Positions 51,957 through 61,386 of a stretch of 64,000 bases of DNA are shown piece by piece. Numbering within the stretch: the first letter of the stretch is position 1; every line of letters begins with the position of its first letter. Source of the stretch: Akkermansia sp. (GTDB taxonomy: Bacteria; Verrucomicrobiota; Verrucomicrobiia; Verrucomicrobiales; Akkermansiaceae); NCBI GenBank assembly GCA_022787425.1, contig JALFWB010000003.1, positions 1 through 64,000 on the forward strand, in the 5' to 3' direction. The notes beneath the pieces are model-generated. The model was not told the DNA's origin. It saw only the letters and a program-made list of their open reading frames with translations, and made no database searches. The position numbers and the translations under genes are program-made.

Positions 51957-52949
51957 ATGTTCTCACCTTCCATCAATATTCTGCTGGCCGGTCTACTGCC
52001 CTTTGCCCTGTACCTACTGCTGGGCAAGCGCATGATTGCTATTTTAACCGCCATGAAGGCGGGGCAACCCATCCGCGAGGCCTGCGCCGGAGTGAATGCC
52101 CCGGAGCACCAAGGCAAGGTAGGCACCCCCACCATGGGCGGCCTGCTGCTCATCGCCTCGGTATTAGTTGCCACCCTGCTGACGACGGACTTGACCTCGC
52201 CGCACATTCACTGCTGTCTGTTGGTCATGGTTGTCACAGCCTTCTTGGGCTTTCTGGATGACTACGCCAAAATTACCAAGCACAGCACGGACGGAGTGAG
52301 CGGCTGGTTCAAGATCGCCCTCCAGGCCGCTGCGGCACTCGCCTGCGCGGTCTACCTTTACCACACCCTCCCCGAGGCAACCCGGGTGCACATTCCTTTC
52401 TACGGCGGCTCCGTTGACATCGGGTTCTTCTTCATTCCCTTCGCCCTGTTGGTCATCATCGGTTCCTCGAACGCCGTGAACCTGACGGACGGCTTGGACG
52501 GACTCGCCGCCGGCTGCATGATACCGGTGTGCCTTACCTTTATCCTGCTGACCGGGGTCTCAACAACCACCCCGCTTTTGCTGGCCATTGCCTCCGCCTG
52601 CATGGGCTTCTTGTGGTTTAACTGCTACCCCGCCAAGGTATTCATGGGAGACACCGGCTCATTGTCTTTGGGCGGCACGCTGGGAGCCGTTGCCGTATGC
52701 AGCGGTACGGAACTCCTGCTGGTCATCGCGGGCGGTGTCTTTGTATCGGAGGCCGTTTCCGTGATGATTCAGGTCGGCTGGTTCAAGTACACCCGCAAGC
52801 GCTACGGCGAGGGCCGCCGCTTCTTCCGCATGGCCCCCCTGCACCACCACTTTGAACTCGGCGGATGGAAGGAAACCCAAGTTTGTGTGCGTTTCTGGAT
52901 CATCACGCTCCTCCTGTGCTTCATCGCACTGACATCTGTCATCATCTAA
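51957..52949 (+). CDS. mraY: phospho-N-acetylmuramoyl-pentapeptide-transferase
   Basis: GKVGTPTMGGLL, FLGFLDDYAKI, NAVNLTDGLDGLAAG, MGDTGSLSLGGTLG, PLHHHFELGGW. Confidence 0.96.
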   Translation: MFSPSINILLAGLLPFALYLLLGKRMIAILTAMKAGQPIREACAGVNAPEHQGKVGTPTMGGLLLIASVLVATLLTTDLTSPHIHCCLLVMVVTAFLGFLDDYAKITKHSTDGVSGWFKIALQAAAALACAVYLYHTLPEATRVHIPFYGGSVDIGFFFIPFALLVIIGSSNAVNLTDGLDGLAAGCMIPVCLTFILLTGVSTTTPLLLAIASACMGFLWFNCYPAKVFMGDTGSLSLGGTLGAVAVCSGTELLLVIAGGVFVSEAVSVMIQVGWFKYTRKRYGEGRRFFRMAPLHHHFELGGWKETQVCVRFWIITLLLCFIALTSVII

Positions 52950-52967
52950 TTTTCCCCTCTTAGGACC

Positions 52968-54278
52968 ATGAATCTCGACGGCAAAAAAGTAGCAGTTCTC
53001 GGTTGCGGCCGCAGCGGCATCAGCGCAGCCAAATTGGCGCTTGCCCGCGGTGCGGCGCAGGTGTGTATCTTCGATTCCTCCCCCACGGCGGTGTGTCAGG
53101 ACACCACCCTACCCTTCTGCGCCGGAGCCGGGGCGGAGGATGCGCAGGCCTTCGGGGCGGACTTGGTCGTCATCTCCCCGGGTATTGAGGCCGATATCGC
53201 GTGGTCCCAGGCCTTCTGCTGCGCCGGTGCACCCATCATCGGAGAGACGGAGCTGGCCTTCTCCTACTACACCGGTCGTATCATCGCCATCACAGGCACG
53301 AACGGCAAGACGACCACCACGGCCCTCATCGAGCACATTCTGCTGCATGCCGGCAAGAAAGCCAAGGCCTGCGGCAACTACGGTTACCCGCTCTCCGAGC
53401 TGTGCCTAATGCCGGAGCAGCCGGAGTTTGCCGTACTGGAGGTCTCATCCTTCCAGATGGAAACTATCGTCTCTTTCAAACCCGAGGTGGCCATTTGGCT
53501 GAACTTTGCACCCGACCACATGGACCGCTATCGCCGTGTGGAGGACTACTACGAAGCCAAGAAACGTATCTTCGAGAACATGGACAGCGACCAAATCGCC
53601 ATTGTCCGTGTGGGTGAAAAGCTGCCCGGACTTCGCCCCCGTCGGGTGGAGTTCTCCGCCTTCTCCGGAGCCGGCCAACTGCGCTACGAGAACGGTTGCA
53701 TCATGGAAGCCGGCGAGGTGGTGATGCCCCTGCGCGGCACGGCCATGGAGCAGGCGCATAATGCGGAAAACGTGATGGCCGCCACCTTGGCCTGCCGTGT
53801 TGTAGGCATACCGGATGCCGTCATCGCCGAGGCCGTGCACAGCTTCTGTCCCCCCGGGCACCGCTGCGAAACCGTTGCGGAAATCGATGGCGTGCTGTGG
53901 CTCAATGACTCCAAGAGCACCAACCTGCACTCCACCGAGGCCGCCGTGCGCTCCCAGACACGCCCCGTGGTGCTCATCGCCGGCGGCAAGGACAAGGGGC
54001 TGAGCTATGAGCCCATCAACCCCATGCTGAAGGAAAAAGCCGTGCTCTGCATTGTTTTCGGGCAAATTGCCGACCAACTGGAACAAACGTTCTCCCCCGT
54101 CTGCCGCACCATCAAGGTGGAGACTGTGGAGCAGGCTGTGGCCGCTGCAGCTGCCGAAGCCAAGCGCGGGGAGGTCGTCCTCTTCTCCCCCGGCACCTCT
54201 TCCTTTGACCAATTCACCGGCTACGTCCAGCGCGGACAATGCTTCCGCGATGCCGTGCATGCAACTCTTCACCTCTAA
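52968..54278 (+). CDS. murD: UDP-N-acetylmuramoylalanine--D-glutamate ligase
   Basis: KKVAVLGCGRSGISAAKLALARGA, ITGTNGKTTTTALIEH, WLNDSKSTNLHSTEAA, LIAGGKDKGL. Confidence 0.95.
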   Translation: MNLDGKKVAVLGCGRSGISAAKLALARGAAQVCIFDSSPTAVCQDTTLPFCAGAGAEDAQAFGADLVVISPGIEADIAWSQAFCCAGAPIIGETELAFSYYTGRIIAITGTNGKTTTTALIEHILLHAGKKAKACGNYGYPLSELCLMPEQPEFAVLEVSSFQMETIVSFKPEVAIWLNFAPDHMDRYRRVEDYYEAKKRIFENMDSDQIAIVRVGEKLPGLRPRRVEFSAFSGAGQLRYENGCIMEAGEVVMPLRGTAMEQAHNAENVMAATLACRVVGIPDAVIAEAVHSFCPPGHRCETVAEIDGVLWLNDSKSTNLHSTEAAVRSQTRPVVLIAGGKDKGLSYEPINPMLKEKAVLCIVFGQIADQLEQTFSPVCRTIKVETVEQAVAAAAAEAKRGEVVLFSPGTSSFDQFTGYVQRGQCFRDAVHATLHL

Positions 54279-54292
54279 CCCGCCAACACATC

Positions 54293-55159
54293 ATGAGCAA
54301 AAAAACTTCCTCCTCAAGCTTCGACAATTCCAGCCTCGGGCGTCGTCCCGCCAAGCGCACCTTCCTCAGCATCCTGACCAGGGTCAAACGCAGCCGCAGT
54401 GAACTCGGCATGGTAGTGGATGACCGAAAGAGCTCCTCAGTCATTCGCATCATCAGCGGGTTAGTCTTGGTGCACATCGTTCTCATCGGCGGTGTCATCA
54501 TGCGCGGACACCTTACCAAGTCTACCCGAGTTGCTACGGCTCCGGGCATCACGGCACCGCCGACAGCACCTAAGCCCGAGACAGCACAGGGGACTGTTCC
54601 ACAGAACACGGAAAAGGCTCCCACTGCTCCCGCAACCGTGCCGCGCACAACACCGTCGCACATCACGCAACCGGCCTTCCCGGAGGACGATATTGCCGTA
54701 GCCGTTGATGAGGCACCGCCTGCATCCACCGCACAGCCCACGGCTGCGACACCGACAGAAACCACACAGTCCGCTGCTGAGCCGACCCAACCTGCCGGTA
54801 CGGTCATGGTGAAATACCGAGTCAAGTCCGGCGAGAGCTGGATCAGCATCGCCCGCGCTCACAATACCACGCAGCAGGCACTGCGTGCGGCCAACAAGAA
54901 CGTGCGCATGCTCATGTCCGGATCTTACATTCTCGTGCCCGTCTCGGCGGATTCGGAAGCCGGACGCGCAGCTGCGGAGCGTCAGGCAGAAATTGCAGCC
55001 AACGCGCCCAAGATGCACACCATCAAACGGGGAGAAACCTTGGCGAGGATTGCTCGGCAGTACAAGACTACGACGCAGCGCCTCATGAAATGGAATAACC
55101 TCACCCCCGCAGACACAACCAAGCTCCGCCCCGGGCAGAAAATCAAGGTCTCGGAATAA
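54293..55159 (+). CDS. membrane-anchored protein with two LysM domains
   Basis: TM (IIRIISGLVLVHIVLIGGVIM), Pro/Thr-rich linker, LysM repeats YRVKSGESWISIARAHNTTQQALRAANK and HTIKRGETLARIARQYKTTTQRLMKWNNL. Confidence 0.88.
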   Translation: MSKKTSSSSFDNSSLGRRPAKRTFLSILTRVKRSRSELGMVVDDRKSSSVIRIISGLVLVHIVLIGGVIMRGHLTKSTRVATAPGITAPPTAPKPETAQGTVPQNTEKAPTAPATVPRTTPSHITQPAFPEDDIAVAVDEAPPASTAQPTAATPTETTQSAAEPTQPAGTVMVKYRVKSGESWISIARAHNTTQQALRAANKNVRMLMSGSYILVPVSADSEAGRAAAERQAEIAANAPKMHTIKRGETLARIARQYKTTTQRLMKWNNLTPADTTKLRPGQKIKVSE

Positions 55160-55162
55160 CTC

Positions 55163-56302
55163 ATGAGCACGCGAGTCAGCATCATCTGCATCTGGGTTTG
55201 CTTCTCCATCCTGCTTGCCTTAGGCATCACGATGGTGGCCAGCACAGGGCCGTGTGCTGTCGTCGGCGAGGGGAAGAATGCTTTTTCCTTCCTCACCAAA
55301 CAAGCCTGCTTTGCCGCCACGGGGCTTGCTGCGGCTCTGTTCCTCAGCAAGTTGGATTACCACATCCTCCGCAAGTGGACAATCCCTCTGTGGTGGCTCT
55401 GCACCGTTGCCTTGGCATGTTGCTATCTGCCTAAAATCGGCATGAATCTCAACGGAGAATCTCGCTGGCTCAATCTGGGATTTTTCACCTTTCAACCGAG
55501 TGAGGCTGCCAAGATATGCCTGACCCTCTGCCTGGCAAGTTGGTACACCACCCACCGTGAGATGGCCGGAACATTCTGGAAAGGCTTTGTGATACCGGGA
55601 GCCGCCATCTTCGGACTTCCCCTGGCCCTGATTCTGTTTGAGAAAGACATGGGCACCACAGCCGCTTTGGCCATGACGGGGTTTGCGGTCATGTGGGTAT
55701 CCGGCGTGCGCTGGTGGCTGCTGCTGCTGGCTATTCTTTTGGGGGCCGTTGCGCTCTACCTGATGACAGTGGACAGCCCCAACCGCATGGAACGTATTTA
55801 TGCTTGGCGAGATGCCTTTGCCTACCGTCGGCAGACGGGTTGCCAACAGTGGTTCGCCGGGCTTGCCTTTGTCCGAGGAGGCATCAGCGGTGTGGGGTTG
55901 GGTGACGGCATCGGCAAACACGGCAGCATCCCCTTTGCGCACACCGACTTCATCTTCCCCATCGTGGGTGAGGAGCTCGGTATCGTCGGGGCTCTGGGGG
56001 TGGTTCTGTTGTTCACCTTCATGACGGTTTCCGGCATTATTCTCGCATTACAGATAACAGACACCTTCGGACGTCTGTTTGCCATCGGCCTGATCAACAC
56101 CATCTTCTGGCCCGCCGTGCTCAACATGATGGTCACCACCTCCATTCTTCCCAACTCCGGGCTTCCGCTTCCCTTCATCAGCTACGGTGGCACCAACCTT
56201 CTGTTCACCATCGCAGCCATCGGTCTCCTCACCAGTATTCAACGTTTCACACCAACGGAGCAGCAGATGTACGTTCCGCTGCGACGGCGAGATCATACCT
56301 AA
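55163..56302 (+). CDS. ftsW: FtsW/RodA/SpoVE-family glycosyltransferase
   Basis: GESRWLNLGFFTFQPSEAAKICL, LILFEKDMGTTA, HTDFIFPIVGEELGIVGALGV, PFISYGGTNL. Confidence 0.93.
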   Translation: MSTRVSIICIWVCFSILLALGITMVASTGPCAVVGEGKNAFSFLTKQACFAATGLAAALFLSKLDYHILRKWTIPLWWLCTVALACCYLPKIGMNLNGESRWLNLGFFTFQPSEAAKICLTLCLASWYTTHREMAGTFWKGFVIPGAAIFGLPLALILFEKDMGTTAALAMTGFAVMWVSGVRWWLLLLAILLGAVALYLMTVDSPNRMERIYAWRDAFAYRRQTGCQQWFAGLAFVRGGISGVGLGDGIGKHGSIPFAHTDFIFPIVGEELGIVGALGVVLLFTFMTVSGIILALQITDTFGRLFAIGLINTIFWPAVLNMMVTTSILPNSGLPLPFISYGGTNLLFTIAAIGLLTSIQRFTPTEQQMYVPLRRRDHT

Positions 56303-56313
56303 CCTTCTCTCTC

Positions 56314-57399
56314 ATGAGTCACAGAAACCAGAACATCGTTATAGCCTGCGGCGGCACGGGCGGGCACCTTTTCCCCGGCATTGCCGTTGCGCAGCAGCTC
56401 AAAGCCTTGGGACACAACCCGGTGCTGTTAATTTCTCTCAAGGAGGTGGATGCCGATGCCTCCCGAAAATACGGTGATTTAGAGTTCCACACAGTGCCTG
56501 CCATCGCCAAGCCGCCGCTTCTCTCTCTGCGTATGCCGGCCTTTCTTTGGAAGCTGGTCTCTACTTATTTCACCTGCAAGCGCATCATCCGCCGCTGCAA
56601 GGCTGAGGCGGTGCTGGGCATGGGGGGCTTCACGTCTCTGCCACCGGTCCGAGCGGGGCATGCCTTGGGGCTGCGCACCTATGTGCACGACTCAAACGCC
56701 CTGCCGGGTAAAGCCAACCGCATGACGGCACGTTGGTGTACGGGGGTGTTGCTGGGCATGGAGGAGGCGCAGCATTACTTTCCGGGCAGCCACTGCACCG
56801 TTGTAGGCACGCCTGTACGCGATGAGCTCGCGCACCTGCCCTCCCGTGAGGAAGCTCGCGAGCGACTCGGTATTCCTCAAGACAAAACTGTTATTTTGGT
56901 AACAGGCGGAAGCCAGGGAGCGCGCAATCTCAACACACTTCTGGTAGAGGCAGCCAAGGCAGACCCGGAGGTCTTCTACCTCGTCATCGCAGGTCGTTTC
57001 GACTTCCCCCGTGTAGCCACTTTGGCCCAGGATGCGCCCAATGTGCACGTCATCGGGTTCTGCAACGACATGCCGGCAGCCTACGCCGCTGCGGACGGAG
57101 TTATCGCCCGCTCCGGAGCCTCAACGCTCACGGAGCTCTCTGTCATCGGCAAGGCCTGTATGCTGGTTCCCTTCCCCTACGCCGCAGATGACCACCAGAC
57201 TCACAACGCACGGGTATTCACCTCCCGTGGGGCGGCTGTCATGTGGCAGCAGTCGGAGCTTACCACGGAGAAGGTGCACTCCTTTGTTCATGAGATGGTC
57301 ATGCGGCCGAGCGTTCGCGAGGAGATGGAGCGCGCCATGCGCGAGTTGTCGCGTCCGAACGCGGCAGCGGACATCGCAAAGGCAATCAGCGGGGAGTAG
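56314..57399 (+). CDS. murG: UDP-GlcNAc--MurNAc-(pentapeptide) pyrophosphoryl-undecaprenol GlcNAc transferase
   Basis: IACGGTGGHLFPGIAVAQQL, GMGGFTSLPPVRAGHALGLRTYVHDSNALPGKANR, VTGGSQGARNLN, ARSGASTLTEL. Confidence 0.95.
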   Translation: MSHRNQNIVIACGGTGGHLFPGIAVAQQLKALGHNPVLLISLKEVDADASRKYGDLEFHTVPAIAKPPLLSLRMPAFLWKLVSTYFTCKRIIRRCKAEAVLGMGGFTSLPPVRAGHALGLRTYVHDSNALPGKANRMTARWCTGVLLGMEEAQHYFPGSHCTVVGTPVRDELAHLPSREEARERLGIPQDKTVILVTGGSQGARNLNTLLVEAAKADPEVFYLVIAGRFDFPRVATLAQDAPNVHVIGFCNDMPAAYAAADGVIARSGASTLTELSVIGKACMLVPFPYAADDHQTHNARVFTSRGAAVMWQQSELTTEKVHSFVHEMVMRPSVREEMERAMRELSRPNAAADIAKAISGE

Positions 57400-57403
57400 G
57401 CTC

Positions 57404-57841
57404 ATGCCGGAAATCCGCATCAACCTGGCTGAGCAGCGACTGACCCTGCACGGGGGCAGCCGGCCATTCTCCGCTGTCATCTCCTCGGGAGCTGCGGGAA
57501 TAGGCTTCACCCCCGGCAGTGGATGCACCCCCACAGGGCGCTTCCGCATCTGCAGTCGGCATGGAATCGGTGCCCCGCTCCGCACGGTGTTCCGCGCCAG
57601 ACTGCCCATCGGGTTGTATGAGCATCAGCAGGGGGACTGCATCCTCTCCCGCATCCTGTGCCTGGATGGGTTAGACGCCGAGAATGCCAACACACGGGAT
57701 CGCTATATCTACATACACGGCACCCCCGACACAGAGCACCTGGGAAGCCCGGTCTCCGCAGGTTGTATCCGCTTGGCACCGGAGGACATGGTGCAGCTTT
57801 TCGAGATGACCCCGCTGGGGACGCTTGTTTTTATTTCCTGA
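57404..57841 (+). CDS. YkuD-domain L,D-transpeptidase without obvious signal peptide
   Basis: RYIYIHGTPDTEHLGSPVSAGCIRLAPEDMVQLFE. Confidence 0.88.
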   Translation: MPEIRINLAEQRLTLHGGSRPFSAVISSGAAGIGFTPGSGCTPTGRFRICSRHGIGAPLRTVFRARLPIGLYEHQQGDCILSRILCLDGLDAENANTRDRYIYIHGTPDTEHLGSPVSAGCIRLAPEDMVQLFEMTPLGTLVFIS

Positions 57842-58868
57842 GAAAGCGCGCGGCCAGGGCGTAGGCCAAGGGACAACTGACCCGCAGTGCCCACGGCAGC
57901 TTGCGCCACCAAGATCCGGCGATTCGGGCATCCGCTATGCGCTCCTTCCACGGCTTCTGCCAAAACAGAGCCTGTCGCCGCAGTTCGGCAAATCGGGCAC
58001 GGAAATACCGCAGTAAATCCTCGCAATCCGGGTGATCGTGGGTGTAGGCCTCCAACTCTCTCAGGATGGGCTCGTGGCACGGAATCCCCCGCCGATAATA
58101 ATCCCGTGCCGCGGCATCTGCCCGCAGGTAATCCCGCACCGAGCGGCAACGTGTACGATCGGAGGAAATGTTGGCCGCATGCCGCCTGTAATAAATCATC
58201 ACGCCGTTGCTTACGATGACAAAGCGTCCGAGCAGCAGGGCGCGTGTTGCAAACATCGTATCATCCAGCACGGCACACTCCGCCGGCAGGTCGCCGAATA
58301 TCTCAAAAACGCTTCGGTGCATTGCCATCATGCAGCCCCACCATTCCAGCCACCCCGGCTTACCTTCCGCAAAATCATGTCGGTCAGCAACGCGGTACTC
58401 CAAAGCCGTCTCTGCCGGGTTCTGTACCGCTGACGGCTCGTCTTCAAATGGAATAAGGCACCCGGAGACAGCCATGACCCCGGGGTGTTTCATGATGGCC
58501 AGCCCCGTCAGGCGGGCGCGGTCAGGGTGCATCACATCGTCACCGTCCACGCGCATAAACCAATCGCCGCGTGCCAAATGCACCGCCGTATTCATATTCA
58601 CCGCCACACGTCCGTTCGTCGGACAACGGTGCGTAACAATCCGGTACGGCCCCCTGTAGGCAGCCGCGATGCGCTCAATGATCTCGAAGCTCGCATCATC
58701 GGAGCAGTCATCGCAGCATATCACCTCCAACTGCCCGGGGTAAGGCATAGCCAGAATAGACTCCAAGCAGGCCCCGATATATTCCTGCTGATTGTGGCTC
58801 ATCATCAGTACGCTGATGAAGGGCCAAGTCCCGGCAGGTGGGCTCACTTCTTCTCCCGCGTCATCCAT
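57831..58868 (-). CDS. family 2 glycosyltransferase
   Basis: PFISVLMMSHNQQEYIGACLESILAMPYPGQLEVICCDDCSDD, DWFMRVDGDDVMHPDR. Confidence 0.88.
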   Translation of the reverse strand: MDDAGEEVSPPAGTWPFISVLMMSHNQQEYIGACLESILAMPYPGQLEVICCDDCSDDASFEIIERIAAAYRGPYRIVTHRCPTNGRVAVNMNTAVHLARGDWFMRVDGDDVMHPDRARLTGLAIMKHPGVMAVSGCLIPFEDEPSAVQNPAETALEYRVADRHDFAEGKPGWLEWWGCMMAMHRSVFEIFGDLPAECAVLDDTMFATRALLLGRFVIVSNGVMIYYRRHAANISSDRTRCRSVRDYLRADAAARDYYRRGIPCHEPILRELEAYTHDHPDCEDLLRYFRARFAELRRQALFWQKPWKERIADARIAGSWWRKLPWALRVSCPLAYALAARFLRK

Positions 58869-59479
58869 TTCATCAGCGCATACAGAGCCGCGAGCAGCAG
58901 TACACCCAGCACCACCAGATGACTCTCCGCCTTCACGGCATTCAGCAGCCCCTCGGGGTCGTTCAGAATCCCCGGGTGTTCCTTGCCCACCTTATTCCCG
59001 AACCAAGCCAAGACCGCAGACCAGATACCGGAGCCAATGAAGGTTGCCAAGCTGAAGGTCAAGAAGGGAACCTTACTGATACCGGCGGGAATGGAAATCA
59101 GGTGCCGCACCACCGGCAGGAAGCGCGCAAAGAAAATCCCCATGGTCGAGTACCGCTGCATGAAGGCTTCCGCCTTCTCCACCTTGTGCGGCGGCAGCAG
59201 AAAGTATTTACCATAGCGATGGATGAAGGGCCGCCCCAACCACAAGGAAAGGCCGTACATGATGCAGGAGCCCACATACGCACCGACGGTACCGGCCAGC
59301 ACCACGCCCCAGAAGCTCATGTCACTCCCCTCCTGCGCGGCCATAATGGCGGCCGGTGGCACAACAATCTCACTCGGCACAGGCAGCACCGTACTCTCCA
59401 TCGCCATCAGCGACATCACTCCCCAATAACCCCAATCCACAACCCACTGCATCCATTCCTGTATCAGTTCATGTATCAT
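58844..59479 (-). CDS. DedA family membrane protein
   Basis: LPVPSEIVVPPA, GAYVGSCIMYGLSLWLGRPFIHRYGKYF, FFARFLPVVRHLISIPAGISKVPF. Confidence 0.9.
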   Translation of the reverse strand: MIHELIQEWMQWVVDWGYWGVMSLMAMESTVLPVPSEIVVPPAAIMAAQEGSDMSFWGVVLAGTVGAYVGSCIMYGLSLWLGRPFIHRYGKYFLLPPHKVEKAEAFMQRYSTMGIFFARFLPVVRHLISIPAGISKVPFLTFSLATFIGSGIWSAVLAWFGNKVGKEHPGILNDPEGLLNAVKAESHLVVLGVLLLAALYALMKWMTREKK

Positions 59480-59525
59480 CTCGCACCAAGAATACAGGAT
59501 TCCTCCCCTCTTGAAAAGTCTTTTC

Positions 59526-59554
59526 TTGCGGACTGACTCGTTCCGTGGTATGAT
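59526..59554 (+). promoter_or_regulatory. lpxB promoter TTGCGG-17-TATGAT, 6 nt before ATG
   Basis: TTGCGGactgactcgttccgtggTATGATtccgccATG. Confidence 0.55.
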
Positions 59555-59560
59555 TCCGCC

Positions 59561-60691
59561 ATGAAGTTGTACATCGTTGCAGGTGAGAAGAGTGGAGACA
59601 AGCAGGGTGCTCTGGTCATTCAGGAGCTCCTCCTCCGCTGCCCTTCTCTCTCCGTGGCAGGGCTCGGCGGTTCGCAGATGCACGCGCTCGCTCCGGATGT
59701 GGAGGACTGGGCGGAGCGCGCCGGGGTCATCGGGGTGGTCGATGTTCTCAAGCAGGCCGGGTTCTTCCTGCGAAAGCTGCGAGAGACGGAGGAGGCCATC
59801 GTGGCCATGCAGCCGGACTGCCTCCTACTCATTGACTACCCCGGCTTCAACCAGCGTCTGCTGGAGCGTGTGCGCCGCCGCTGCCCTTCCCTGCGCATCG
59901 TCTATTTCATTGCCCCGATGGTCTGGGCGTGGCATCGCAGCCGTGCATACCGTCTCGCGCGTTTCTTGGACCTCATGCTCTGCACCTTCCCCTTTGAGAA
60001 GCCGATTTTCGAGGACGCCCACCTGCGCACGGAGTTTGTCGGGCATCCGCTCGTGGATGATATTCTTGCCAACCGCCGCACCGATGTGCGGGAGCCGGGG
60101 CTCATCGGTCTCTTCCCGGGCAGCCGCCGGAGGGAGGTTGACCGCCACTTCCCCGTCCTGCTCGAGGTGGTGAAGGCCTGCCGCAGCCTGCACCCGGAGC
60201 GCCGGTTCATGACGTCCGCCTCCTCCCCTGCACTGGCGGCGGACATGGAACGCATGGCTCGGGAGGCCGGGGTTGCACCGGAGGAGGTCAACATCACGCC
60301 GGGGCTCTACCACGACCTGATGGACCGGGCGGAGGCCGCCTTGGTGGCGTCCGGCACGGCCACACTGGAAGCAGCACTGCACGAGCTGCCTCATGCGCTC
60401 ATCTACAAAACAGCCTGGGGTACTTATTTCCTCGCACGTCTCGTGCTCACCGGTAACATCCGCTTCATCGGCATGGTGAATATCCTAGCCGATGCACCTG
60501 TCACGAAAGAGCTCATCCAGCAGGATTTCAACGTTGAGAACTGTTTGGCCGAGCTGGACCTTCTCACCTCACCGGAGTACAAGCCGCGCATTTTGGCCAA
60601 CATGGCGGCTTCCGTGGCGAGGCTGGGACACGGACATTCCGCTGCCAAGGCAGCCGAGGCCATTCTGCAGCTACTGTCAGAGCCGCGCTAA
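59561..60691 (+). CDS. lpxB: lipid-A-disaccharide synthase
   Basis: MKLYIVAGEKSGDKQGALVIQEL, DYPGFNQRLLERVRR, APMVWAWHRSRAYRLARFLDLMLCTFPFE, GLFPGSRRREVDRHFPVLLE, ASGTATLEAAL. Confidence 0.94.
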   Translation: MKLYIVAGEKSGDKQGALVIQELLLRCPSLSVAGLGGSQMHALAPDVEDWAERAGVIGVVDVLKQAGFFLRKLRETEEAIVAMQPDCLLLIDYPGFNQRLLERVRRRCPSLRIVYFIAPMVWAWHRSRAYRLARFLDLMLCTFPFEKPIFEDAHLRTEFVGHPLVDDILANRRTDVREPGLIGLFPGSRRREVDRHFPVLLEVVKACRSLHPERRFMTSASSPALAADMERMAREAGVAPEEVNITPGLYHDLMDRAEAALVASGTATLEAALHELPHALIYKTAWGTYFLARLVLTGNIRFIGMVNILADAPVTKELIQQDFNVENCLAELDLLTSPEYKPRILANMAASVARLGHGHSAAKAAEAILQLLSEPR

Positions 60692-61386
60692 TACGGCAGG
60701 CCGAGCAGTGCAGCTAGGGCTACGCGCCGCCGGGGGTAGGGCGGCGTCTTGATAACGTCCGCCCCCGGGCAAGCCGAGAGCAGCTTGGGGGAGGGATTGA
60801 CCAGCACCGCGCGGGAGCAGATGGACAGCATGGGTAGGTCGGCCGTGCTGTCCGTGTAACCATAATCCGCCCGGGTAATACCCTTCTCCGCCAATCTCAG
60901 CAGCTTGTTCTCACCCTTGTTATTACCGGGTGCAGGGATGGTCGGTGCAAAGGGCACACGCTCAAAAGGCTCAAAAGGTGTCCCAATGACCTCATCAAAA
61001 CCGAGGGCGCGTCCGAAGGGGCGGGTCCACCACTCCGGGGAAGCCGAGCAGAGCACCGTTCGATCCCCGGCCAACTGATGCGCGCGGAGTCGGGCCAGCA
61101 CCTCCGGAAAGGTGGCGGGGAGAAGCTCCATCTGTACGAAAGCCTCGCACTCCTCCCGCAGTTGCTCAACCGGCATGCACCAGGCATAGCACAGGAAAAT
61201 GCGCTTCATCTGCTCCGTGTTCAGCACATGAAGGGCACGGAGGATGCCGCAGGGCAGGACAGCCCCCAAGTACAGGCGGCGCAGTCCGTGCCGCCTCAGC
61301 ACCCACCCGGCAAACCGCAGCTGCGAGTCCACCGGAAACAGGGTCCCATCCATGTCGAACAGGGCAACTTTCCGCTCACCGCTCAT
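60688..61386 (-). CDS. HAD-IB (SerB-like) family phosphatase
   Basis: VALFDMDGTLFPVDSQLRF, DRTVLCSASPEWW, GYTDSTADLPML. Confidence 0.86.
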   Translation of the reverse strand: MSGERKVALFDMDGTLFPVDSQLRFAGWVLRRHGLRRLYLGAVLPCGILRALHVLNTEQMKRIFLCYAWCMPVEQLREECEAFVQMELLPATFPEVLARLRAHQLAGDRTVLCSASPEWWTRPFGRALGFDEVIGTPFEPFERVPFAPTIPAPGNNKGENKLLRLAEKGITRADYGYTDSTADLPMLSICSRAVLVNPSPKLLSACPGADVIKTPPYPRRRVALAALLGLPY

